From: JBQTII01 sp052387905
GTDB lineage: Bacteria; Actinomycetota; Actinomycetes; Sporichthyales; Sporichthyaceae
Direction of reading: 5' to 3'
DNA: 55,790 bases
NCBI GenBank assembly: GCA_052387905.1
Contig: JBQTIR010000031.1
Location: 1-55,790, forward strand
Shown: piece after piece, positions 44,301 through 52,688 of the stretch
How the letters are laid out: each line of letters opens with the position of its first letter
Numbering within the stretch: the first letter of the stretch is position 1
The notes under the pieces: model-generated
What the model was told of the DNA's origin: nothing
The model's database searches: none
The model's input: the letters and a program-made list of their open reading frames with translations, nothing else
Position numbers and translations under genes: made by a program

Positions 44301-46207
44301 TCGGACTCCGCGCGCCCGTCGCGCACGGCAAGGAACGCGTCCTCGAACATCGCCCTGATCACCGGCGTGGGTTCGGTCGAGGCCTCGGTGCGTAGCCCGA
44401 AGTCGTAGATCCAGGTCTCGATCTCATGGCCGTCCTCGTCACGCAGGTCGATCGAGTACGGCTGCTCGTCGGTGACCTCCACGCCGAGGTGGGTCAGAAT
44501 CGGCAGGACATCGGACAGCGAGAGTGCGCCCCCGCGGCGGTACACGGTGAAGCGTCGCCGCCCCGGCTGTGCGTCGCGGCTCTCGTAGAGCCGGACCGAG
44601 ACCGAATCCGGCTCCAGCGCCTCAAGTCGGGCGACGTCATCGACCGCGGCACGCGCGGAGTTGGCCTCGATGTATCCCGCCGGGAACGCCTCGGAGTAAC
44701 GATCCGTCAGTTCCCACGTGCGGGCCGGGTCGTATCGCTCCTCCAGGGCTTCGGAGAGCTCCTCACGCCAGGTGCGGGTGGCGCGGATCAGGCGCTCCTC
44801 CAACTGCGCCGCGCTCACCAGCTGCGCGATGTTGGGATCCCGCTCAGGATCGACCCGGATCACGAAGTGCAGGCGGGCCAGCACCGACTCGGTGACGCGA
44901 CTGGTGTACTCCACGCTCACGCCATGGCAGGCCTGGAGCAGGATCTCCTGGATCCGCACGCGGCTCGCGGTGTCGTAGCGGTCGCGGGGCAGATAGACCA
45001 ACGCGGACACGAAGCGGCCGAACTCGTCATGACGCAGGAACAGCCGCAGGCGGCGCCGTTCCTTCAGAGCGAGGACGGCGAGCAGGATCTCGGTGAGTTC
45101 GGGCACGGAGGTGGCGAAGAGTTCATCGCGGGGGAAGGTCTCGATGGCCTCGAGCAGGTCGCGTCCGGAGTGTGAGGACGGTCCGAACCCGGTGGCCTCG
45201 TAGAGCGCGTCGACCTTGCGCCGCAGGACCGGGATGCGGGCGACGGATTCGGCGTAGGCGGCGCGGCTGAACAGGCCGAGGAATCGGCGCTCGCCGGTCA
45301 CCGCACCGGCGTCGTCGAAGACCTTGACCCCGATGTAGTCAAGGTAGGCCGGGCGGTGCACGGTCGAGCGCGACGTGGACTTGGTGATGAGCATCGGACG
45401 TGGGTCCCGAGCGCGGGCGCGCATGTCGGGGGTGAGCGCCTCGAACGCTGAGGACACCAGTCGGTCAGAGCGCAGGATGCCCAGACCAGTTCCGGGGACG
45501 GCGGCCAGAACCTCGTCCCCGTCGACGTTCTCCAGCGAGTATTCCCGGTAGCCCAGGAACGTGAAGTGGTTGTCGGCGAGCCAGCGCAGCAACTCCCAGG
45601 CCTCGGCCCGCTCGGGGTCGGTGTCACGGGTCGGGATGCCGGCGCCGCCGAGGAGGTCCTCCGCGGCGTGGAAGGCGGCATTGCCCATCTTGTGCCAGTC
45701 CTCGACAGCGTCGCGGACGTCGGAGAGCACCCGGCACAGGTCGATCTCGATCTGGGCGGCCGCGCCGTCGTCGACCTGGGGAGTGATCTCCAGATGCATC
45801 CAGGATTCAGCGGTGTCCTGCGGGGTGGGAGCGGCCGGGTCGGCCAGGCCGAGCAGGGTCCCGGTGATATCGCGGCGGACCATAATCTGAGGGTGAATCA
45901 GCAACGCGATCGCATAGTCGGTGCGCGTGAGCTCCGCGGTGACCGAATCGACCAGGAAGGGCATGTCGTCGGTCACGATCTCCACGACGGAGGCACCGTC
46001 GGCGCTCCAACCCGCGCGCTGCTGCTCGGGCGTGTGCACCCGGACTGCGACCCGTCCCTGCGGACGGGTCGCGGCCAGTGCCAGATGCGAGCGGAGCATC
46101 GCGTCGACCTCGGCGCGATCGCGACCGGCAAGTTCATGGGCGCCCACATGGCGCAGGTAGGCCGCGCGGAACTCCGCGGAAAGGTCGGGGGAGGGTTTCG
46201 CGGTCAT
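41360..46207 (-). CDS. gdh: Large NAD-specific glutamate dehydrogenase
   Basis: 1615 residues from ATG at 46207, an ATGA overlap with the dioxygenase gene; the longer in-frame extension runs through that gene and is not real. This is the 180-kDa catabolic type. The long N-terminal regulatory part contains ACT-like segments ([19 protein letters not shown]). The catalytic core holds [20 protein letters not shown] then [20 protein letters not shown], and the NAD domain [17 protein letters not shown]. It deaminates glutamate to 2-oxoglutarate and ammonia in the cytoplasm. Confidence 0.96.
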   Translation of the reverse strand: [1615 protein letters not shown]

Positions 46208-47046
46208 AGCTGGTCTCGCAGTTCCCACAGCAGCGGGTAGTAACGCAGCGGCAGTCGACCGCGCAGGTACGGCCCGCCGCTGGAGCCGCCGGTGCCTGAG
46301 CGGGTGCCGATCTGGCGTTCCACCATCACCACGTGCCGGGAGCGCCACAGCCAGGCGTTGGCGTCGTGGGTGAGCATGGCTTCGGCGAGTTCCCACTCGG
46401 CCCCGTAGGTGTCGCGATCGCGCGCGATCTGCAGTAGCGAACTCATCTGCACAGTCTCGGGGGTGAGCGGGGCATAGGCCCGGGGGGTGCCCTCGCGCAG
46501 TGTGGCCGGCCCGGTGGCCAGACCAGCGGCGGCCAGCACGGCACAGAAGGCATCCCACAGCGACGGCTCGGTCAATCGGCGCCGCAGCCGGGACTCCTCA
46601 TCCGCGGTGAGCGAGGTGAAGCGGTCGAGGAAGGCAGGGTCCTTGGCGCCGGAGAGGAATTCGATCTCGCGGAACTGGACGGACTGGAATCCGCTGGCCG
46701 GGGCGAGGCGGGAGCGGAAGGTGAGGAAGTCTTGCGGGGTCATCGACTCCAGAACCTCGACCTGGTCGATCAGTACCCGCTCGATGGTGTGCACCCGCGC
46801 GAGGAGCCGACGGGCCGTCCCGAGCCGCCCGGTGAACATCGCGGTCCGCACCGCCTCCAACTCGTGCAGGATCTGCTGGAACCACAGCTCGTACACCTGG
46901 TGGATCGAGATGAACAGCAGCTCATCGTGTGCCGGGGGGTCGGAGCGCAGATGCTGCTGGTCGAGTAGCTCGGGCAGCCGCAGATAGGACCCATAGGTCA
47001 GGCGGGCGCCCTCCTCGCCGAAGGAGCGCCCCGTTGCGCCGGTCAC
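46204..47046 (-). CDS. kynA: Tryptophan 2,3-dioxygenase
   Basis: 280 residues from GTG at 47046, chosen to fit the family length; no strong ribosome site is seen. The heme enzyme opens the indole ring of tryptophan to N-formylkynurenine. Marks: LTYGSYLRLPELLDQQ, DELLFISIHQVYELWFQQIL (substrate-side His), ESMTPQDFLTFRSRLAPASG, and SRHVVMVERQIGTRSGTGGS with the heme-ligand His. It is the first gene of a two-gene unit with glutamate dehydrogenase; other kynurenine genes are absent here. Confidence 0.93.
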   Translation of the reverse strand: MTGATGRSFGEEGARLTYGSYLRLPELLDQQHLRSDPPAHDELLFISIHQVYELWFQQILHELEAVRTAMFTGRLGTARRLLARVHTIERVLIDQVEVLESMTPQDFLTFRSRLAPASGFQSVQFREIEFLSGAKDPAFLDRFTSLTADEESRLRRRLTEPSLWDAFCAVLAAAGLATGPATLREGTPRAYAPLTPETVQMSSLLQIARDRDTYGAEWELAEAMLTHDANAWLWRSRHVVMVERQIGTRSGTGGSSGGPYLRGRLPLRYYPLLWELRDQL

Positions 47047-47196
47047 GTTCGCGACCCTAGCCCGGCGGAGTCGGGGAGCGGGGGACGCGTCACTGCGAGA
47101 TACTCGTCCGAAAAAGTAGCATTTATCCCAGTTCGGTTGCACGCTGGTGTTTGCGTCCGGTCCCAGGGCGTGGCTCCCCCAACCCGAGGAATGCTG

Positions 47197-48339
47197 ATGC
47201 AGCGCACGTCGACTCCGGCCCGTCATCGCAAACCCACTGCGTCTCGGGCGGTGACCGGGCGGGTGGTGATCTCGGCCGGTACGGCGGTAGCGGCCGTCCT
47301 GGCGGCGGGCGCCGCGGCTACCGCGGTGCCCACGATCGAGGCCGGCGACAAGCGCGCAGAGGCGGCCAGCGGTAACGCCACGACGTGCGGCTCGGAGGGC
47401 AAGTTCGGGGTGAGCGTGGGTGGGCAGCGCTACGGCATCGACTCCGATGGGGAGTACAACGACCCGTCGACGGTCGTGAGCTTCACCAAGGGGACGCTTG
47501 ATCAGCCCTTCCTGAACATTTCGGCCGTCAAGTCCGGCTTCGAGGTCCTCGCGGTCATCGTCAAGGGCGGCAACGGCTACAACCTCTACGAGCGTGGCAT
47601 GCAGACGCAGGCACCCCAAGGCCTGGGCGAGCTGCCCTGGAACGACCTGCGCTCGCCGGCGAACGCCGGTGACGGTCCGCCTGACATCAGCCACTGGTTT
47701 GTCTGCGTGAACGCCGTAGCCAACACTGCCGCTGCGGAGCAGTCCGTTGAGGACGTGGAGGACGCCAAGGACGCGGCGGACAACGCCGAGAAGGACGCCA
47801 AGGACGCGAAGGACGCCGCGGACAAGGCCGAGAAGGACGCCGAGGACGCTGCCGCGGCGGCCGAACAGGCGGCCCAGGAAGCGAAGACCGCGCAGGAAAA
47901 GGCGGCTGCGGAGCAGGCGGCGCAGGAGGCCGCGGACGCTCAGGCGGCTGCGGATCAAGCAGCAAAGGACGCAGCTGACGCCCAGAAGGCAGCGGAGGAA
48001 GCGGCGGCGAACGCCGGCGTCGACGAGGTGACCGAGGAGGGCTCCGGCGAGCAGGCCGGCGAGGAGCAGGTCGACGAGGAGCAGCAGGCCTCGCCGGAGG
48101 ATGAGGTCGAACCAGAGGACGTCCAAGAGGTCGCGGGCGATAACAACATCGAGGAATCCGCGCAGACCAAGCCGGGTTCCTCGAAGGGCGGAACGGACAC
48201 CGGGCTCCCGAAGACCGGTGGTGCCGAGCCGGCCGTCGCCGGCCTGGGCGTGCTGATGGTGGCTGCCGGCGCGGCGATGGCCCGGGTCCGTCCGGTCGCG
48301 GTGGGCACCGGACGACACCGGCGCTCACGGCGGAACTGA
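47197..48339 (+). CDS. LPKTG-anchored cell-wall protein with Ala-rich coiled coil
   Basis: 380 residues from ATG at 47197, preceded by GAGGA about 8 bases upstream. A long signal peptide (basic start, VVISAGTAVAAVLAAGAAAT) is followed by a globular domain of about 120 residues with two Cys (TTCGSEG, WFVCVN). Residues about 185-290 are heptad-like repeats of the form DAKDAADNAEKDAKDAKDAA, a coiled coil. An acidic stretch leads to the sortase signal LPKTGG at 337, a hydrophobic helix and an RHRRSRR tail. It should be covalently fixed to the wall by sortase. Confidence 0.85.
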   Translation: MQRTSTPARHRKPTASRAVTGRVVISAGTAVAAVLAAGAAATAVPTIEAGDKRAEAASGNATTCGSEGKFGVSVGGQRYGIDSDGEYNDPSTVVSFTKGTLDQPFLNISAVKSGFEVLAVIVKGGNGYNLYERGMQTQAPQGLGELPWNDLRSPANAGDGPPDISHWFVCVNAVANTAAAEQSVEDVEDAKDAADNAEKDAKDAKDAADKAEKDAEDAAAAAEQAAQEAKTAQEKAAAEQAAQEAADAQAAADQAAKDAADAQKAAEEAAANAGVDEVTEEGSGEQAGEEQVDEEQQASPEDEVEPEDVQEVAGDNNIEESAQTKPGSSKGGTDTGLPKTGGAEPAVAGLGVLMVAAGAAMARVRPVAVGTGRHRRSRRN

Positions 48340-48425
48340 TCAGAGGTCGATCGCGTAGGCGGGCGTCATCGGCAAGTCCGGGGTGGCCGTGATTCGCCCA
48401 ACAAGGTCAGTCGGCTCGGGCGCCT

Positions 48426-48443
48426 CGAGCGCTCGTTCCTCGC
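48426..48443 (-). repeat. 18-bp dispersed repeat, inverted copy
   Basis: On the minus strand this reads GCGAGGAACGAGCGCTCG, identical to 53171-53188 on the plus strand. It lies in the gap before prfB, with further similar GAGCG/GCCGAGC stretches around it. Probably a REP-like intergenic element. Confidence 0.6.
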
Positions 48444-48485
48444 TGCTCGGCGCCGCTCGCCTCAGTCGCTTGTAGGGTCGCTCCC

Positions 48486-49595
48486 ATGGCCGGCCCTGAT
48501 CTCGCAGACACGCTTAAAGCACTCGACGGAACGCTGACGTCGGTCGAGCAGGTCGTCGACCTGGACGCGCTGCGCGCGGAGCACGCCGAACTGGAGATTC
48601 AGGCGGCGGCGCCGGACCTCTGGGACGACCAGGTGAAAGCGCAGAAGGTGACCAGCCGGATGTCGGCGGTGGCGGCCGAGATCTCCAAACTCACCGGGGT
48701 GCGGCGCCGTTTCGATGACCTCGGCGTGCTGTTCGAGCTCGCAGCCGAGGCCGATGATGCCGAGACCTTGGCCGAGGCCGAGGCCGAACTGGTCGGCCTG
48801 ACCAAGGAGATCGGAGAGCTCGAGGTCCGCACGCTGCTCAATGGTGAATACGACGGCCGCGACGCCCTCGTCACGATCCGTTCGGAGGCGGGCGGGGTCG
48901 ATGCGGCGGACTTCGCCGAGATGCTGATGCGGATGTACCTGCGCTGGGCCGAGCGCCACGGGTATCCGACGGAGGTCTACGACACCTCCTACGCCGAAGA
49001 GGCGGGCATCAAGTCCGCGACCTTTGTCGTGCACGCCCCACACGCCTACGGCACGCTTTCGGTCGAGCAGGGCACCCACCGCCTGGTGCGGATCTCCCCG
49101 TTCGACAACCAGGGCCGCCGCCAGACCTCCTTCGCCGCGGTCGAGGTGCTGCCGGTCACCGAACAGACTGACCACATCGACATCCCGGAGAACGAGATCC
49201 GCATCGATGTGTTCCGTTCCTCGGGCCCGGGCGGTCAAAGCGTCAACACCACCGACTCGGCGGTGCGCATGACGCACCTGCCGACGGGCCTGGTCGTCTC
49301 GTGTCAGAACGAGAAGTCCCAGATCCAGAACCGCGCCGCTGCCTTGCGGGTGCTGCAGTCCCGGCTGCTCAAGGTCCGTAAGGAAGAAGAGCAGGCCCGG
49401 ATGAACGCGCTCAAGGGCGATTCGTCCGGTTCCTGGGGCAACCAGATGAGGTCCTACGTCGTGCACCCGTACCAGATGGTCAAGGATCTGCGCACCGAGC
49501 ACGAGGTCGGCAACCCCGCCGCGGTGTTCAACGGCGAGATCGACGACTTCATCGAGGCGGGCATTCGTTGGCGCCGCTCCGCCACGAGCGCCTGA
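48486..49595 (+). CDS. prfB: Peptide chain release factor 2
   Basis: 369 residues. It ends translation at UGA and UAA. The stop-recognition tripeptide SPF is in RLVRISPFDNQGRRQ, and the GGQ catalytic loop is SGPGGQSVNTTDSAV. The frame is continuous from ATG at 48486, so the programmed +1 frameshift of many bacteria is absent, as usual in actinobacteria. It is followed after 104 bases by ftsE. Confidence 0.97.
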   Translation: MAGPDLADTLKALDGTLTSVEQVVDLDALRAEHAELEIQAAAPDLWDDQVKAQKVTSRMSAVAAEISKLTGVRRRFDDLGVLFELAAEADDAETLAEAEAELVGLTKEIGELEVRTLLNGEYDGRDALVTIRSEAGGVDAADFAEMLMRMYLRWAERHGYPTEVYDTSYAEEAGIKSATFVVHAPHAYGTLSVEQGTHRLVRISPFDNQGRRQTSFAAVEVLPVTEQTDHIDIPENEIRIDVFRSSGPGGQSVNTTDSAVRMTHLPTGLVVSCQNEKSQIQNRAAALRVLQSRLLKVRKEEEQARMNALKGDSSGSWGNQMRSYVVHPYQMVKDLRTEHEVGNPAAVFNGEIDDFIEAGIRWRRSATSA

Positions 49596-49699
49596 CCGCT
49601 ACGCGTTAGCGCGTCCGAAGCACCTTCGCGACCTACTATCGATATCGGCCGAGCACGAAGGAAGTTCCGCAGTCGATCCCGGCCGGGGGCAGCAGTTCA

Positions 49700-50389
49700 G
49701 TGATCCGATTCGACAATGCGACGAAGATCTACGCCAGCCAGGACGCGCCTGCGCTGGTCGACATCTCGCTCGAGATCGTCAAGGGTGAGTTCGTCTTCCT
49801 GGTCGGGTCCTCCGGCTCGGGAAAGTCGACGTTCCTGCGTCTGGTGCTCAAGGAAGAGCGGCCGACCCACGGGTCGATCCACGTCCTGGGCAAGGACCTC
49901 GCCCGGTTGTCCAACTGGAAGGTCCCCGCCCTGCGCCGTCAGATCGGGACGGTGTTCCAGGACTTCCGCCTGCTGCCGAACAAGACCGTGCGGGAGAACG
50001 TCGCGTTCGCGCTCGAAGTGATCGGCAAGTCGCGCGGAGTGACGCGCAAGGTGGTCCCCGAGGTCCTGGAACTGGTGGGTCTGGAGGGCAAGGAAGATCG
50101 CATGCCCGACGAGCTCTCCGGTGGGGAGCAGCAGCGGGTCGCGATCGCGCGGGCGTTCGTGAACCGCCCACTGGTCCTGATCGCCGATGAGCCCACCGGA
50201 AACCTGGACCCGACCACCAGCGTGGGGATCATGAAGTTGCTGGACCGCATCAACCGCACCGGTACGACCGTAGTGATGGCTACGCACGACCACGCGATCG
50301 TGGACCAGATGCGTAAGCGCGTCATCGAGTTGGAGTCCGGTCACCTGGTGCGTGACCAGAACCGCGGCGTCTACGGGTACTCCTCATGA
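49700..50389 (+). CDS. ftsE: Cell division ATP-binding protein FtsE
   Basis: 229 residues from GTG at 49700. Walker A GSSGSGKS (36-43), signature LSGGEQQRVAIARA, Walker B VLIADEPTGNLD and the switch His in VVMATHDHAIVD are all present. FtsE with FtsX forms an ABC-type complex that activates wall hydrolases at the septum. It overlaps ftsX by 4 bases. Confidence 0.97.
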   Translation: MIRFDNATKIYASQDAPALVDISLEIVKGEFVFLVGSSGSGKSTFLRLVLKEERPTHGSIHVLGKDLARLSNWKVPALRRQIGTVFQDFRLLPNKTVRENVAFALEVIGKSRGVTRKVVPEVLELVGLEGKEDRMPDELSGGEQQRVAIARAFVNRPLVLIADEPTGNLDPTTSVGIMKLLDRINRTGTTVVMATHDHAIVDQMRKRVIELESGHLVRDQNRGVYGYSS

Positions 50390-51294
50390 GAACCTCCTTC
50401 ATTGCCTCGGAGGTCTCCACCGGCCTCAAACGCAACCTGACGATGACGATCGCGGTCGTCATCACCACCGCGGTGTCCTTGGCGCTGTTCGGTCTGGCGA
50501 TCCTGACCGGCAAGCAGGTCGAGACCATGAAGGACTACTGGTACGACAAGGTCGAGGTCTCCATGTACCTGTGCCTGGAGGAGTCCAAGAACCCCAGTTG
50601 CGGCGGCCGTGATGTGACCGAGGTGCAGCGCGCGGCGATCCGGGCCGATCTGGAGAAGTTGCGGCCCCTGGTGGCCGAGGTCTTCTACGAGTCCAAGGCC
50701 GAGGCACTCGTCCACTTCAAGGAGCTCTTCAAGGGTCAGGCGATCGCGGAGAACACCACCGCGGACGCGCTCCCGGATTCCTTCCGCGTCAAGCTGTCGG
50801 ACCCCACGCAGTACGACGTCATCTTCAGCGCGTTCAACGGCCGGCCCGGTGTCGAGCAGGTCCAGGATCAACGCACCGTTCTGGAGCCATTCTTCCGGCT
50901 GCTGCGCGCGGTCTCGGTCGGGGCACTGCTGCTCTCGGGCGTCATCCTGGCCGCGGCGTTGCTGCTGATCATCAACACGATCCGGCTCTCGGCGTTCAGT
51001 CGGCGCCGCGAGACCGGAATCATGCGCCTGGTCGGGGCGTCGAACTTCTCGATCCGCCTGCCGTTCATTCTCGAGGGCGCGATCTGTGGCGCTATCGGAG
51101 CCTTGCTCGCCGCGGCCATGGTCGCCGGCGCCAAGTGGGGCGGGATCGACCGCTACCTCGAACCGAACTTCAAGTTCACCTCGTGGATCGGGTGGAGTGA
51201 GGTCCTCAGCACCATGCCCTGGCTGTTCCTGCTGGGCATAGCCGGCTCGGCCGCGGTGTCAGCAATTACGCTCCGCCGCTACCTCAAAGTCTGA
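50386..51294 (+). CDS. ftsX: Cell division membrane protein FtsX
   Basis: 302 residues. Four membrane helices: one near 22-45 (MTIAVVITTAVSLALFGLAI), then a large outer loop of about 130 residues, and three in the C-terminal half (SVGALLLSGVILAAALLLII; GAICGAIGALLAAAMVAG; LFLLGIAGSAAVSAI). The loop carries a Cys pair (YLCLEESKNPSCGG) and is where actinobacterial FtsX contacts its hydrolase partner. The hydrolase gene follows after 99 bases. Confidence 0.96.
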   Translation: MRTSFIASEVSTGLKRNLTMTIAVVITTAVSLALFGLAILTGKQVETMKDYWYDKVEVSMYLCLEESKNPSCGGRDVTEVQRAAIRADLEKLRPLVAEVFYESKAEALVHFKELFKGQAIAENTTADALPDSFRVKLSDPTQYDVIFSAFNGRPGVEQVQDQRTVLEPFFRLLRAVSVGALLLSGVILAAALLLIINTIRLSAFSRRRETGIMRLVGASNFSIRLPFILEGAICGAIGALLAAAMVAGAKWGGIDRYLEPNFKFTSWIGWSEVLSTMPWLFLLGIAGSAAVSAITLRRYLKV

Positions 51295-51393
51295 CCCTGC
51301 GGCGCCCGCCGGGCGGCGCGGTGCCGCGCGGACCCGCTGAAACTCTGGTACCCATGTGACTGAAGTGGTCTCTGAGTGGGATGGGGTTAGCGG

Positions 51394-52653
51394 GTGAGGC
51401 GTCGCAGATTAAGCACCGCAGTGGGGCTGTCGGCAGCAATGGCGGCCTTGCTCCTGCCGTCGGCGGCCGCCGACGACGAGCTCTCCGACCGCAAACGGGC
51501 CGCCGAGGCCTCAATCGAAGCCCTCGACGCCGACCTCGACGAGAGCAGCGCGAAGGTCGCCGCCGCCACCCGCGCGCTCAGCGCCGCCGAGGCCAAGCTC
51601 GCACCCGCCCGCGCCGCACTCGGCCAGGCCCGCGCGGACGTCGTCTTCGCCGAGGCCGCGCAGGGCCAGGCCGCCAAGCGCCTGGCGAAGACCGTGGCCG
51701 AGGCCGAGCGGACCCGGCTGGCTTACGAGGCCACGCTCGCCGAGATCGCCACCGGGCAGGCGGCGGTCGGAGCGATGGCGCGCGCCATGTACATGAATGG
51801 CGGGATGAGCCGCCTCTCGATCGCGATGGAGGCACAGTCCCCCTCGGAGTTCACCTCGGCGCTTGCGTACTGGCGCGCAGTGAATCGTTCCGAGGAGGCG
51901 ACGCTGCGCAAGCTGGACGACAAGCAACGTGAACTCGCCTTGACCCAAGCGCGGCTGGAGGCGCTGCGGTTGCGCACGGTCGAGGAACAGGCCGTTGCCG
52001 CCGCTGCGGTGGCGACCACGACGGCTGCGCGGGAGTCGGCCGCTACCGCCGCCGTGGAGGTCGAGCGACTCGTCCAGGTCCGCCAGGGCGTCCTCGACGA
52101 GGCCGAAAAGCTCAAGGCCGGCATCGAGAAGCGGCTTCGTGAACAGCAGGCAGAGGCCGACCGACTGGCCCGCCTGATCAAGGAGCGGGCCGCGGCGGCG
52201 CGGCGGGCGGCACAGCGGGCGGCCGAACGCGCCGGTCGCACCCTCGACGTCACCGGCGGGGTGCTCAGCTACCCGGTCAACGGTCCGATCACCTCGAACT
52301 ACGGCATGCGGTACCACCCGATCCTGCGCTACTACAAGCTGCACACCGGCACGGACTTCGGCGTCCCGACCGGGACCTCGGTGCGCTCCGCCATGGGCGG
52401 CACGGTCCTGGAGTCCTACTACAACTCCGCGTACGGCAACCGCGTCGTCGTCGAGCACGGGTTCGTCCGCGGGGTCTACCTGGTGACGACCTACAACCAC
52501 CTGACGCGCTCGACGGTGCGGCCGGGGGAGAAGCTCGATCGCGGCGAGGTCCTGGGCTATGCGGGCAGCACGGGATATTCGACGGGGCCCCACCTGCACT
52601 TCGAGACGATCGAGGACGGGGAGTTCGTCAACCCGATGACCTGGCTCGGCTGA
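51394..52653 (+). CDS. M23 peptidoglycan endopeptidase with coiled coil (EnvC/PcsB-like)
   Basis: 419 residues from GTG at 51394; the sixth codon is TTA, rare in such GC-rich DNA. A signal peptide (LSAAMAALLLPSAAA) precedes a long coiled coil (about 30-275; KRAAEASIEALDADLDESSA and later repeats). The LytM/M23 domain has the zinc ligands in LHTGTDFGVP and PHLHFET, so it should be active on peptide cross-links. The coiled coil plus M23 layout right after ftsEX is that of hydrolases switched on by FtsEX. Confidence 0.92.
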   Translation: MRRRRLSTAVGLSAAMAALLLPSAAADDELSDRKRAAEASIEALDADLDESSAKVAAATRALSAAEAKLAPARAALGQARADVVFAEAAQGQAAKRLAKTVAEAERTRLAYEATLAEIATGQAAVGAMARAMYMNGGMSRLSIAMEAQSPSEFTSALAYWRAVNRSEEATLRKLDDKQRELALTQARLEALRLRTVEEQAVAAAAVATTTAARESAATAAVEVERLVQVRQGVLDEAEKLKAGIEKRLREQQAEADRLARLIKERAAAARRAAQRAAERAGRTLDVTGGVLSYPVNGPITSNYGMRYHPILRYYKLHTGTDFGVPTGTSVRSAMGGTVLESYYNSAYGNRVVVEHGFVRGVYLVTTYNHLTRSTVRPGEKLDRGEVLGYAGSTGYSTGPHLHFETIEDGEFVNPMTWLG

Positions 52654-52688
52654 GCAAACTCGTTCGCGCGCACCCGTAGAGTTCGGCC

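Noticed and set aside
41273..44395. 1040-codon plus-strand open frame opposite glutamate dehydrogenase
   Set aside because: Antisense to a gene with unmistakable motifs; its translation has the Gly/Arg/Val-rich pattern of a shadow frame.
46204..48318. 704-codon reading of the dioxygenase frame extending upstream
   Set aside because: The extension runs antisense through the LPKTG gene; the dioxygenase family length fits the GTG at 47046.
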